A stretch of DNA of 64,000 bases from contig CAJTMB010000006.1 of the NCBI GenBank assembly GCA_910577105.1, positions 1-64,000 of the forward strand. The letters are read 5' to 3'. The first letter of the stretch is position 1. Every line of letters begins with the position of its first letter. The notes beneath the pieces are model-generated. The model was given only the letters and a program-made list of their open reading frames with translations. It made no database searches and was not told the origin of the DNA. This DNA is from an uncultured Lachnospiraceae bacterium (GTDB lineage: Bacteria > Bacillota > Clostridia > Lachnospirales > Lachnospiraceae). Positions 38,339 to 46,038 of this stretch are shown here, one piece after another. A program made the translations under genes and the position numbers.

Positions 38339-38953
38339 ATGAACGGTAGGTTTTTTGATTTAAAAAAGGAAAAGCAGGACAGGATGATAAATGCTGCCTT
38401 GAAAATATTTGCCCTGCATGGCTACCGTCACGCCAGTACGGATGATATTGTGAAGGAAGCCGCTATCAGTAAGGGGCTTTTATTCCACTATTTTGGGAGC
38501 AAGCTGGGGGTATATACTTTTATATACGACTATAGCGTGAGATATATGACACTGGAACTGAAATCAGCGGTGTCGACTGCAGAAACGGATATGTTTGAAA
38601 TTTTAAAACAAACGGAGCAGGCAAAATTACATGCACTAAGGGGATATCCTTACATGCAGCAGTTTTTGACCCGTTCTTTGAGTGAGGATGTGGGAGAAGC
38701 ATTGATTGCGGTGGAAGATATGAGGAATGTTCTTACCGTAAATTATGAAAAACTGCAGGCACAGATGGATTTTTCTTTATTGCCGGCAGGCGTAGACGGT
38801 CAAAAGTTATGCAAGATGTTGGACTTTACCATAAAGGGACTGATGTCCGAGCGGTTTTTGGATGCCTCATTCCACCCGGACATGCTTTATCAGGAGATTG
38901 TAGGTTACATAGATATGGTAAAATATCTTACATATAAAGAAAATACACATTGA
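38339..38953 (+). CDS. TetR/AcrR family transcriptional regulator
   Basis: 204 residues from the ATG at 38339, with GCAGGAG upstream; the frame from a TTG at 38312 is not needed. The N-terminal 50 residues form the TetR helix-turn-helix (RMINAALKIFALHGYRHAST, DIVKEAAISKGLLFHYFGSK). The C-terminal ligand-binding part is helical and not diagnostic. There is no efflux pump next to it; the neighbour on the opposite strand is a DUF6062 protein, converging with one base between the stops. Ligand and targets cannot be read from sequence. It may bind its own leader. Confidence 0.9.
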   Translation: MNGRFFDLKKEKQDRMINAALKIFALHGYRHASTDDIVKEAAISKGLLFHYFGSKLGVYTFIYDYSVRYMTLELKSAVSTAETDMFEILKQTEQAKLHALRGYPYMQQFLTRSLSEDVGEALIAVEDMRNVLTVNYEKLQAQMDFSLLPAGVDGQKLCKMLDFTIKGLMSERFLDASFHPDMLYQEIVGYIDMVKYLTYKENTH

Positions 38954-38954
38954 G

Positions 38955-39716
38955 TTATTTATTCATCTTGTATAAAGGGTCTGCGGGATATCCGCCCTTA
39001 AGTTTCTGCATGCCGCGCTGGATGGCGTCTTTTGAATTTTTCCAGTCGGCATCTTTATTGCGGTAATCAAACTTTTCTATCAGCCATGAAACGTCGTCGG
39101 AAAGCCGCGTTAAATTGGCGTGCATCAGACTGCAGAGCATGTCATAGAAAGCAGACTGTTCTTTTTCCGAAAGATTGGCTTCACCGGCTTCCAGTAAATC
39201 ACCGAAATGGGTAAGGCAGAATCCTTTTCCGTTTTCTATTTTGGAGCGGAATGCGGCATCTTTTTTGTACATCACAAAAAAAGTATCCAGATAGCGCTCG
39301 AAATGTTCTTTATAATAGCTGCATATGTAACAGGACTCGTTCTTTTCTTTTACCCATACACTGACGGGATTGGCTGTGGGCGCATCCTTGCGGAACATGC
39401 CTCTTAAGGAGGCACGGCCGGGCGTGTAAGCCTTCACCTGTTTGTCAAATTCTTCCAACATGCGTTTATAGTGGGTCTTTAATATCCAGCCGTTTCCCAG
39501 TGTATTGCCATAATCGAACATTTTTTTGAAATGCGGACGGCAAAAGCCCAGACGGTCGGTTTGCTCGCGAATATTGCTTTCCATGTAAGAAGAGCCGGAA
39601 CCCAATACAAAATCAAGAAGGTCCTGTTCGATTTGCCTTTCTACATTACAAAAAGGACATTCATCATTGGCATTAACTGCATCATTTAAGGGTATCATAT
39701 ATAATTGTTCTTTCAT
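38955..39716 (-). CDS. DUF6062-like cysteine-rich cytoplasmic protein
   Basis: 253 residues, minus strand, start after AAAGGAGATACC. Four Cys/His clusters are visible: CPFCNVE near residue 20, FCRPHF near 58, CYICSYY near 132 and FCLTHFG near 169. They look like paired metal or cysteine sites on a helical protein. From memory this is the DUF6062 family of Clostridia, of unknown function. No signal peptide is present, so the cysteines are probably in the cytoplasm and could bind zinc or iron. It ends one base from the TetR stop, and its promoter region faces the MBOAT gene. Confidence 0.8.
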   Translation of the reverse strand: MKEQLYMIPLNDAVNANDECPFCNVERQIEQDLLDFVLGSGSSYMESNIREQTDRLGFCRPHFKKMFDYGNTLGNGWILKTHYKRMLEEFDKQVKAYTPGRASLRGMFRKDAPTANPVSVWVKEKNESCYICSYYKEHFERYLDTFFVMYKKDAAFRSKIENGKGFCLTHFGDLLEAGEANLSEKEQSAFYDMLCSLMHANLTRLSDDVSWLIEKFDYRNKDADWKNSKDAIQRGMQKLKGGYPADPLYKMNK

Positions 39717-39828
39717 GGTATCTCCTTTAAAATTATTGCATAAACTCTAAGTAAATTATGTCTGTCAATAAAATTATTGTAGATTATAACATGAAAAAAA
39801 ACAATTATAAAAATTAAGAATTTTTAAC

Positions 39829-39857
39829 TTGCAGGACATAGGGGATGACGATACAAT
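39829..39857 (+). promoter_or_regulatory. SigA-type promoter of the MBOAT gene
   Basis: TTGCAG at 39829-39834 and TACAAT at 39852-39857, spacing 17. The transcript would have a leader of under 30 bases and no clear ribosome site before the GTG start. Confidence 0.65.
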
Positions 39858-39892
39858 TTTATTATGACAGACGGATTGCGATGTGATAAAAC

Positions 39893-41257
39893 GTGGTATT
39901 TAACAGTGTAGAATTTTTATTGTGTTTTCTTCCGATTTTTATTTTTATCTACTACCTTACCCCGGCAAGATACAGGAATTTCATACTGCTTACAGGCAGT
40001 CTGTTGTTTTATGCGTACGGAGAGCCGGTATATGTATTTTTGCTGGTAGTTTCATCGGTGATAAATTTTGCGGCGGGAAAAAGCCTTGTGATAAAAAGAA
40101 AAAAACAGATAAATAAAAACCGGGCGCTCTATGCCTTTATAGTGGCGGTCGATGTATTAGTGTTAGTCTTTTTTAAATGGGTACCCCGGATGTACTGGAT
40201 GCCGGATTCCATTGGAATGCCCCTCGGAATCAGCTTTTATACTTTTCAGATTATATCTTACCTGACAGATGTTTATCGCGGTGAAATAAAAGCGGAGCAT
40301 TCTTTTATACGGCTGGGCACTTATATCAGCATGTTTCCGCAGCTGGTGGCAGGACCGATTGTTTCCTACAATGAAGTTGCAAAAGATTTGCGGCAGCGTC
40401 CATACAGGCTTGCAGATATGGACAAAGGCATGAAAAATTTTGTGTACGGGCTTTCCCTGAAAGTGCTTCTGGCAGACAGGCTGGCATTGCTCTGGCATGA
40501 TTTGCAGACGGTTGGTTTTGCGAGCATATCCACGCCTCTTGCGTGGATGGGGGCAATTGGTTTTTCCATGCAGATTTACTTTGACTTTTACGGATATTCC
40601 CTAATGGCTGTGGGATTGGGGCAGATGCTCGGTTTTTCCCTTCCGGAGAATTTTTTCCAGCCTTACATGGCAAAGAGCGTCAGGGAGTTTTACAGGAGAT
40701 GGCATGCGACTTTGGGAAGGTGGTTTCGGAATTATGTGTACATTCCTCTGGGCGGAAGCAGAAAACGCACTTTGCGCACCATCTTTAATCTATTGGTGGT
40801 TTGGATATTGACCTCATTCTGGCATGGCGGGAGCATTAACTTTCTTCTATGGGGGCTTGCACTCTGGCTTCTGATTGTATTGGAAAGACTGATAGACAAA
40901 AAAAATCTTTTAAGCAAGGGAAAGGTATTGCCGCATATATATGTGCTGTTTGTCATTCCGCTCACATGGATGTGTTTTGCCATTCCGGATTTGTCTGACC
41001 TGCGAATCTACTTTGGCAGGCTTTTCGGGCTGACTGCCGGCATCAATGTCAATACGGGGGATATTACAAAACAACTGCAAAACTTCGGTATTTTGTTTGT
41101 GACTGGGTTTTTCATGTGTACACCGCTTCCGAAGCGGTTATTTGAGCGGTTTAAGGACAGCATCCCCGGTATGCTCGTTTTGGCAGTGCTGTTCTGGAGA
41201 TGCGTATGGCGCATCATGATAGAGGGGAATAATCCGTTTATGTATTCCAGATTTTAG
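39893..41257 (+). CDS. MBOAT-family membrane O-acyltransferase (AlgI-like)
   Basis: 454 residues with a GTG start (VVFNSVEFLLCFLP, the normal start of AlgI proteins). About eleven membrane helices are visible. The family signature RRWHATLGRWFRNYVYIP lies near 268-285, with the catalytic histidine in TSFWHGGSINF at about 311. AlgI-like proteins pass acyl groups across the membrane to a polysaccharide, working with an SGNH-type partner; such a protein is encoded just downstream. The recipient here (capsule, teichoic acid or peptidoglycan) is unknown. It is followed by a structured repeat at its stop codon. Confidence 0.92.
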   Translation: MVFNSVEFLLCFLPIFIFIYYLTPARYRNFILLTGSLLFYAYGEPVYVFLLVVSSVINFAAGKSLVIKRKKQINKNRALYAFIVAVDVLVLVFFKWVPRMYWMPDSIGMPLGISFYTFQIISYLTDVYRGEIKAEHSFIRLGTYISMFPQLVAGPIVSYNEVAKDLRQRPYRLADMDKGMKNFVYGLSLKVLLADRLALLWHDLQTVGFASISTPLAWMGAIGFSMQIYFDFYGYSLMAVGLGQMLGFSLPENFFQPYMAKSVREFYRRWHATLGRWFRNYVYIPLGGSRKRTLRTIFNLLVVWILTSFWHGGSINFLLWGLALWLLIVLERLIDKKNLLSKGKVLPHIYVLFVIPLTWMCFAIPDLSDLRIYFGRLFGLTAGINVNTGDITKQLQNFGILFVTGFFMCTPLPKRLFERFKDSIPGMLVLAVLFWRCVWRIMIEGNNPFMYSRF

Positions 41258-41355
41258 CGTGAGAAGAACTTCTAACTGCCTTTGGCAGTTTTCGCTCGCA
41301 GCAAAGGCTGCTTCGCGAAGAAGTTCTATGTCTGCGTAGCAGACATTTTTCACGC
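41257..41355 (+). repeat. Multi-hairpin intergenic repeat, family 2 copy 2
   Basis: It starts at the last base of the MBOAT stop codon. Outer arms GCGTGAG and CACGC, AGAACTTCT with AGAAGTTCT, and inner hairpins AACTGC-CTTTG-GCAGTT and GCAGC-AAAG-GCTGC, then an extra ATGTCTGC-gta-GCAGACAT. Compared with 10565 the loops are nearly the same while the stems differ in a compensatory way. A further hairpin (GAGAAATGCC with GGCATTTCTC) follows to 41386. Confidence 0.85.
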
Positions 41356-41434
41356 TTGAGAAATGCCTGAAATGCGGCATTTCTCATCCAGATTTGAGCC
41401 ACTGTGGAGTGGCGGTGTGTTGGTTAGTGTGGAA

Positions 41435-42334
41435 ATGAGGATAAAAGTGGGAAAAAAATTCGACAGGAAATATATCCGTTTTTTTGTGATATTGGCGTTT
41501 ACCGGCATTTGTTTTTTTAACAGGGAGCCCCTTTTGCTGTTGGCAAAGAGGGTATTTGCCTGGGCAATTGAAAATTATGAACAGGCTTTTCATGTAAATG
41601 AGCGTATGGATGAGGGTACAGTGTCGGGAAATGACGTAAGCGGTGACGACAGCGTTTCGGCGAACGGTGTTTCCGGCAATGAAGCAGTGGAAGACCTTTC
41701 CGGCGGGGATGCCGTGTATGTTCCATGGGAATACGTGACGGCGGATGAAACTTATTTTGAAGATGCGGTGTTTATCGGGGATTCCAGAACTGTCGGACTG
41801 TCGGAGTATGCGGGGCTTGACAATACCACGTTTTACGCATCAACCGGGCTGACTGTATATAAATTATTTGACGCAGAAATCATTCCGGTAGAAGGAAGCC
41901 TGCAAAAGAAGACTATTGAAGAAGCTCTCACTGAAAAACAGTTTTCCAAAATCTACCTGATGATTGGAATCAACGAGATGGGCACGGGGACTGTAGACAC
42001 TTTTATGGAAAAATACAGGACTGTGATAACACATCTTCAGGAATTGCAGCCCGACGCCATTATATATGTGCAGGCCATTATGCGGGTGACAGGCGAACGT
42101 TCGGCTCAGGGTGATTACATCAACAACGAAGGGATTGACGCAAGAAATGCGGAAATCGAAAAGCTTGCGGATAACCAGAAGGTATTTTATCTGGACGTCA
42201 ATCCTTTGATTTGCGATGAAGACGGCGGGCTGATAAGCAGTTACACCTTTGACGGCGTCCATCTGAAAGCCCAGTACATCTCCATCTGGAAACAGTTCCT
42301 GATGGAACACGCAGTGGTGTTTTCAGAAGAGTAG
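41435..42334 (+). CDS. SGNH-hydrolase-like protein with membrane anchor (partner of the MBOAT protein)
   Basis: 299 residues from the ATG at 41435; upstream in-frame ATGs lie in the hairpin repeat and are unlikely. One hydrophobic segment (about 10-28) anchors the protein. A linker of about 40 residues rich in V-S-G-N-D/E repeats (SGNDVSGDDSVSANGVSGNE) leads to an SGNH domain: GDSR with the nucleophile serine at about 117, MIGINEMG near 178, and DGVH (Asp 273, His 276). Such proteins transfer or remove acyl groups on surface glycans together with MBOAT partners. The domain should face outward. Confidence 0.85.
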   Translation: MRIKVGKKFDRKYIRFFVILAFTGICFFNREPLLLLAKRVFAWAIENYEQAFHVNERMDEGTVSGNDVSGDDSVSANGVSGNEAVEDLSGGDAVYVPWEYVTADETYFEDAVFIGDSRTVGLSEYAGLDNTTFYASTGLTVYKLFDAEIIPVEGSLQKKTIEEALTEKQFSKIYLMIGINEMGTGTVDTFMEKYRTVITHLQELQPDAIIYVQAIMRVTGERSAQGDYINNEGIDARNAEIEKLADNQKVFYLDVNPLICDEDGGLISSYTFDGVHLKAQYISIWKQFLMEHAVVFSEE

Positions 42335-42349
42335 AACAAGCTTCAACCA

Positions 42350-42538
42350 CCACATTTTATACGGACGGGGCGGTGGCGTGATGGCGCATTTGATTCCATA
42401 AAGGACCGTGTAAAAACACCGGTACTTGGAGGTTGTATTTTAACCTCCTATGTACCGCTGTGTTTTTACCCGAGCGAGAGCGCGTCCTGTTGGAACAAAT
42501 GCGCCATCACGCCACCGCCTTGTCCGTATAAAATGTGG
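42350..42538 (+). repeat. Long hairpin element, copy B
   Basis: Same core as copies A and C. The outer arms (42350-42392 with 42496-42538) are 43 bases, complementary throughout except two adjacent G-T positions that become G-U in plus-strand RNA. The arms share no sequence with those of A or C beyond the GCATTTG next to the core. It lies between the SGNH gene and uraA, 20 bases before the uraA -35 box. No gene, no terminal T-run. Confidence 0.92.
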
Positions 42539-42557
42539 CGCCCGGAAGAATTAAGGA

Positions 42558-42586
42558 TTGACGTACTTTCCTCCATTGGTTATTAT
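42558..42586 (+). promoter_or_regulatory. SigA-type promoter of uraA
   Basis: TTGACG at 42558-42563 and TATTAT at 42581-42586, spacing 17. The leader of about 45 bases shows no PyrR-like structure and ends in GGAGG. Confidence 0.7.
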
Positions 42587-42636
42587 AGATTAGGACAGTT
42601 TAGAAAAATTTTATAATGTATGGAGGATAAAAATTA

Positions 42637-44031
42637 ATGAGTGATGAGAAAAAGAAGCAGAAGGTGGTGCTTGGAGAAGGTGGCATCTATGATGCGAAGC
42701 AGCTCGGGGCGCCAAAGATGCTGATACTGGGCGTACAGCATATGTTTGCCATGTTTGGCGCCACAATTTTGGTGCCCATGCTGACTGGTCTGGATGTTTC
42801 CACCACCCTGCTGTTTGCGGGACTTGGAACGCTTTTGTTCCATTTGGTGACAAAAGGAAAGGTACCTGCATTTTTAGGTTCTTCCTTTGCTTTTTTGGGT
42901 GGCTACTTTGCTATTTGCCCGATGCTTACGGATGCAAATGGAGAACAGACGATTTCCAATGTGGAAATGATTCCCTATGCCTGTCTGGGAGTGGCATGCG
43001 CCGGTCTTGTTTATCTGATTATGTCTGCTTTGATAAAAGTTTTTGGGACAGGCAGGGTTATGAAGTTTTTCCCGCCCATCGTTACTGGTCCGATTATCAT
43101 AGCCATTGGTCTTACTCTTTCACAGTCAGCGATAGATAACTGTGCTACGAACTGGCCCATTGCGCTGGTTGCAATTGCCCTTGTGGTGGTATGCAATATC
43201 TGGGGAAAGGGAATGATTAAGATTGTTCCCATCATCATCGGTGTTGTCGGTTCCTATGTGGTGGCAGCCTGCCTTGGAAAGGTGGATTTTACGCCTGTTG
43301 CGGAGGCAGCATGGATTGGCAATCCCATCAAATGGGACCATACCGTATTTTATCTGTTTGGAAACGGTGTGGACGGCAGCATGATTGTTACCTCCATCAT
43401 TACGATTGTTCCCCTTGCCCTGGCGACAATGGTAGAGCATATCGGCGATGTTTCCGCTATTTCTTCCACAGTTGGCAAGAACTATATTAAGGACCCGGGC
43501 CTGCACCGCACCCTGCTTGGTGACGGCCTGGCAACGACCCTTGCGTCTTTGTTTGGTGCGCCTGCAAACACTACATATGGGGAGAATACGGGCGTTTTGT
43601 CCCTCACAAAGGTATTCGACCCTGCTGTAATCAGGATTGCAGCAGGCCTTGCCATATTGTTTTCTTTCTCACCTAAGTTTGCTGCCATTATCGGCTGTAT
43701 GCCGACAGCTACCTGCGGCGGTGTTTCGCTGGTGCTTTACGGAATGATTTCCGCAGTCGGTGTCCGCAATATTGTGGAAACACAGACTGATTTTACAAAG
43801 AGCCGCAATATCATTATTGCAGCATTGATTCTGGTGTTATCCATCGGTATCAATTACAGTGCGGCAGGAGCAATTTCTTTCCCTATAGGAAGCGTAACCA
43901 TCAGTCTTTCCGGTTTGGCGGTAGGAGCGCTTACAGGCATTCTGCTCAATGCTATTCTGCCGGGCAAAGATTATAAGTTTGATGAAGAAAAACCTGATGA
44001 TACAGGGGTAAATTTCGGAACAGGAAGATAA
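42637..44031 (+). CDS. uraA: Uracil permease (NCS2 family)
   Basis: 464 residues, start after GGAGGATAAAAATTA. About twelve to fourteen membrane helices. NCS2 signatures are present: FAMFGATILVPMLTGLD (about 37-53), FLGSSFAFLGG (about 77-87), the substrate-site glutamate in MVEHIGDVSA (near 268), and FGAPANTTYGENTGVLSLTKV (about 307-327), the uracil-type motif. It imports uracil with protons. It has its own promoter and terminator, so it is probably a single-gene unit; the long hairpin B lies just upstream of the promoter. Confidence 0.93.
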   Translation: MSDEKKKQKVVLGEGGIYDAKQLGAPKMLILGVQHMFAMFGATILVPMLTGLDVSTTLLFAGLGTLLFHLVTKGKVPAFLGSSFAFLGGYFAICPMLTDANGEQTISNVEMIPYACLGVACAGLVYLIMSALIKVFGTGRVMKFFPPIVTGPIIIAIGLTLSQSAIDNCATNWPIALVAIALVVVCNIWGKGMIKIVPIIIGVVGSYVVAACLGKVDFTPVAEAAWIGNPIKWDHTVFYLFGNGVDGSMIVTSIITIVPLALATMVEHIGDVSAISSTVGKNYIKDPGLHRTLLGDGLATTLASLFGAPANTTYGENTGVLSLTKVFDPAVIRIAAGLAILFSFSPKFAAIIGCMPTATCGGVSLVLYGMISAVGVRNIVETQTDFTKSRNIIIAALILVLSIGINYSAAGAISFPIGSVTISLSGLAVGALTGILLNAILPGKDYKFDEEKPDDTGVNFGTGR

Positions 44032-44046
44032 AACAAATACATCTAT

Positions 44047-44080
44047 AAGACCCCGGCAGAACTTTCTGCCGGGGTCTTTT
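44047..44080 (+). terminator. Intrinsic terminator of uraA
   Basis: AAGACCCCGGCAGAA pairs with the CTGCCGGGGTCTT side around a four-base loop, ending in T; a 13-15 bp perfect stem. Confidence 0.9.
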
Positions 44081-44153
44081 GACATGGCGGCAAGAAATTG
44101 CCCGGGTGCAAAAACTTGGCTAATTTCCTATAGGCAAAAAACAGATTTGGGAA

Positions 44154-44159
44154 TATAAT
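44154..44159 (+). promoter_or_regulatory. -10 box of the dipeptidase gene
   Basis: TATAAT at 44154-44159, 47 bases before the start codon. The -35 (TAGGCA at 44131) is weak. Confidence 0.5.
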
Positions 44160-44205
44160 AGATAATAACAAAATTGAGTACAAAAAATATCAAGGGGGGA
44201 CATTT

Positions 44206-45255
44206 ATGAAAGTGGTCGATATGCATTGCGATACCATTTCCGCACTTCTTAAGAAAAAGCGGGCCGGTGAGGCGTCGGATTTAAGAGAAAATGACTGTCA
44301 TATAGATATCTGCAAGATGCAGAAGAGCGGCTATCTTTTACAGAATTTTGCCCTTTTTGTTGAAATGGGAAAGAGTGAGGATGCGTGGCAGGAAGTACAG
44401 GAGCTTTTTGGGCTTTATATGCAGGAAATAATTGCAAACAAAGACAGCATTGCCACGGTGTTGTCCTACTCTGACATTGAAAAGAACCGGGCGGAGGGGA
44501 AGATTTCTGCCATGCTTACCGTCGAGGAAGGCGGTGTGTGCGGAGGGGATTTGGAGAAGCTTCGCATCCTGTATAAACAGGGTGTGCGGATGCTTACTTT
44601 GACGTGGAACTACCCTAATGAACTGGGTTTTCCGAATCTGGACAGGAGACAAGGGAAAAAGTTAAAAATCGCTGAACAGAGCGGTAATTTATCTGTATTA
44701 AACCTGGTGACATTGAATTTTTTGAATACGCCCAATGTAAAAAACGGTCTGACGGAAAAGGGGATTGCTTTTGTGGAAGAAATGGAAAAACTGGGCATGA
44801 TTGTGGATGTATCGCATATGTCGGACGCCGGTTTTTACGATGTCCTTGCCCATACCCGGAAGCCTTTTGTGGCAAGCCACTCCAATTCCAGGGATGTCTG
44901 TCCCTGTGTGAGAAATCTAAGCGATGATATGATTCACAGGCTGGCAGAGCGCGGCGGGGTCATGGGATTGAATTTCTGTGCTGATTTTCTGACGCAGGTG
45001 CCGGTGGGGGTACAAAATCCGGGAACCATAGCGGCTATTGTAAACCATGCAAAACATATTGTGGCAGTCGGCGGCGTGGAGTGCCTCGGCATTGGCAGTG
45101 ATTTTGACGGAATAGATACCCACGCGGAACTGACCGGGGCCGATAAGATGGATAGGCTTGCGGATGCCCTAAAAAAGGGCGGCTTTACAGAAGGACAACT
45201 GGATAAGATATTTTACGGGAATGTGCTTCGGGTTTACAAAGAAACACTGAAATAA
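44206..45255 (+). CDS. Membrane dipeptidase-type peptidase (M19)
   Basis: 349 residues, start after AAGGGGGGACATTT. It has the metal-binding HxD in VDMHCDTI (residues 4-11), the bridging glutamate in LTVEEGGV (near 105), HMSD (near 204), and the second His pair in VASHSNSRD (near 223) and GSDFDGID (near 304). Members hydrolyse dipeptides, including those with D-residues, with two zinc ions. No signal peptide is seen, so it probably works in the cytoplasm on peptides taken up or released from wall turnover. It is followed by a small membrane gene 43 bases away. Confidence 0.9.
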   Translation: MKVVDMHCDTISALLKKKRAGEASDLRENDCHIDICKMQKSGYLLQNFALFVEMGKSEDAWQEVQELFGLYMQEIIANKDSIATVLSYSDIEKNRAEGKISAMLTVEEGGVCGGDLEKLRILYKQGVRMLTLTWNYPNELGFPNLDRRQGKKLKIAEQSGNLSVLNLVTLNFLNTPNVKNGLTEKGIAFVEEMEKLGMIVDVSHMSDAGFYDVLAHTRKPFVASHSNSRDVCPCVRNLSDDMIHRLAERGGVMGLNFCADFLTQVPVGVQNPGTIAAIVNHAKHIVAVGGVECLGIGSDFDGIDTHAELTGADKMDRLADALKKGGFTEGQLDKIFYGNVLRVYKETLK

Positions 45256-45298
45256 ATGAAATTCACTCGTATGGTAAGATACGGAAGGAAGGTGCAGT

Positions 45299-45619
45299 AT
45301 GGCGTTTATAATCTGGATGGCGATGGGGCTGGTTTTTGTGGGGATGGGTGTATATGAACTTTTCTCTAAAAGGGAAACTGCTTTTGGGTTTTGGGCGAAC
45401 GCCGAAACCCTGCCGATTGCGGATGTAAAGGCGTACAACCGGGCAATGGGAAAGTTGTGGCTTGTTTTCGGGGTTGTTTTTATCCTGCTTGGACTGCCTT
45501 TGCTTGCCGGGCAAAATTCACCGTACATCCTGCTTTCCACAATAGGGGTTTTGCTGGAAGCCATAGTGGCGATGATAGTGTATGTGTTAAAGATAGAGGG
45601 AAAATATAAGAGAAAATAA
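45299..45619 (+). CDS. Small three-helix membrane protein (DUF3784-like)
   Basis: 106 residues with a good ribosome site (GGAAGGAAGGTGCAGT). Three hydrophobic segments are visible (about 3-18, 50-66 and 74-96) with a short soluble loop in between containing FGFWANAETLPIADVKAYNRA. The layout and this loop recall the DUF3784 family of Firmicute membrane proteins of unknown function. It may be co-transcribed with the dipeptidase. No enzymatic motif can be named. The tyrS T-box promoter begins about 45 bases after its stop. Confidence 0.75.
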   Translation: MAFIIWMAMGLVFVGMGVYELFSKRETAFGFWANAETLPIADVKAYNRAMGKLWLVFGVVFILLGLPLLAGQNSPYILLSTIGVLLEAIVAMIVYVLKIEGKYKRK

Positions 45620-45663
45620 TAAAATGTGACGGTAATTTTCAAATAATTCCCATGGTATTTTTC

Positions 45664-45692
45664 TTGACTTTAGAAAAAATGATGTTTATAAT
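45664..45692 (+). promoter_or_regulatory. SigA-type promoter of the tyrS T-box operon
   Basis: TTGACT at 45664-45669 and TATAAT at 45687-45692, spacing 17: close to consensus. Confidence 0.8.
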
Positions 45693-45699
45693 ACTTTTA

Positions 45700-45997
45700 A
45701 TTTCATAAATCAATAACATTGATGAAGAAAAGCAATGAGAAGAATAAGTAACATAGGGTGAAACATACAGAAAGCAGCCGGTTGATGAGAGGCGCATGGG
45801 AAGCTTTATGTGAATACATCTTTGAGCTTCGCACCGAAACATAAGGAGTAGGCTGCGACGTATCCCGCACACGTTATCGTGCTAGAGTATCGCCATAGGC
45901 CGTACTTGAAAAGGTAAACAGCGTGAGTTGTTTATGAACATGAGGTGGTAACACGAGATTGGCTCTCGTCCTTTTGAATAGGACGGGAGTTTTTTTG
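45700..45997 (+). ncRNA. T-box leader, tyrosine specifier (TAC)
   Basis: The T-box sequence AGGTGGTAACACG lies at about 45943-45955. The stem I specifier region GAATACATCTTTGAG is at about 45813-45827, with TAC as specifier for tyrosine. The terminator CTCTCGTCC / AGGACGGGAG with seven T closes the leader at 45963-45997. The downstream gene is tyrS, in agreement with the specifier. Uncharged tRNA-Tyr would stabilise the antiterminator. Confidence 0.95.
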
Positions 45998-46038
45998 TTT
46001 CCCCTGCATTATCAAAAAAAAGAAAGAAGGAAGAAAAA

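Noticed and set aside
42350..42538. Ordinary intrinsic terminator for the long hairpin
   Set aside because: The stem is far too long, has a large conserved core and no T-run, and in copies A and C the upstream gene is on the other strand.
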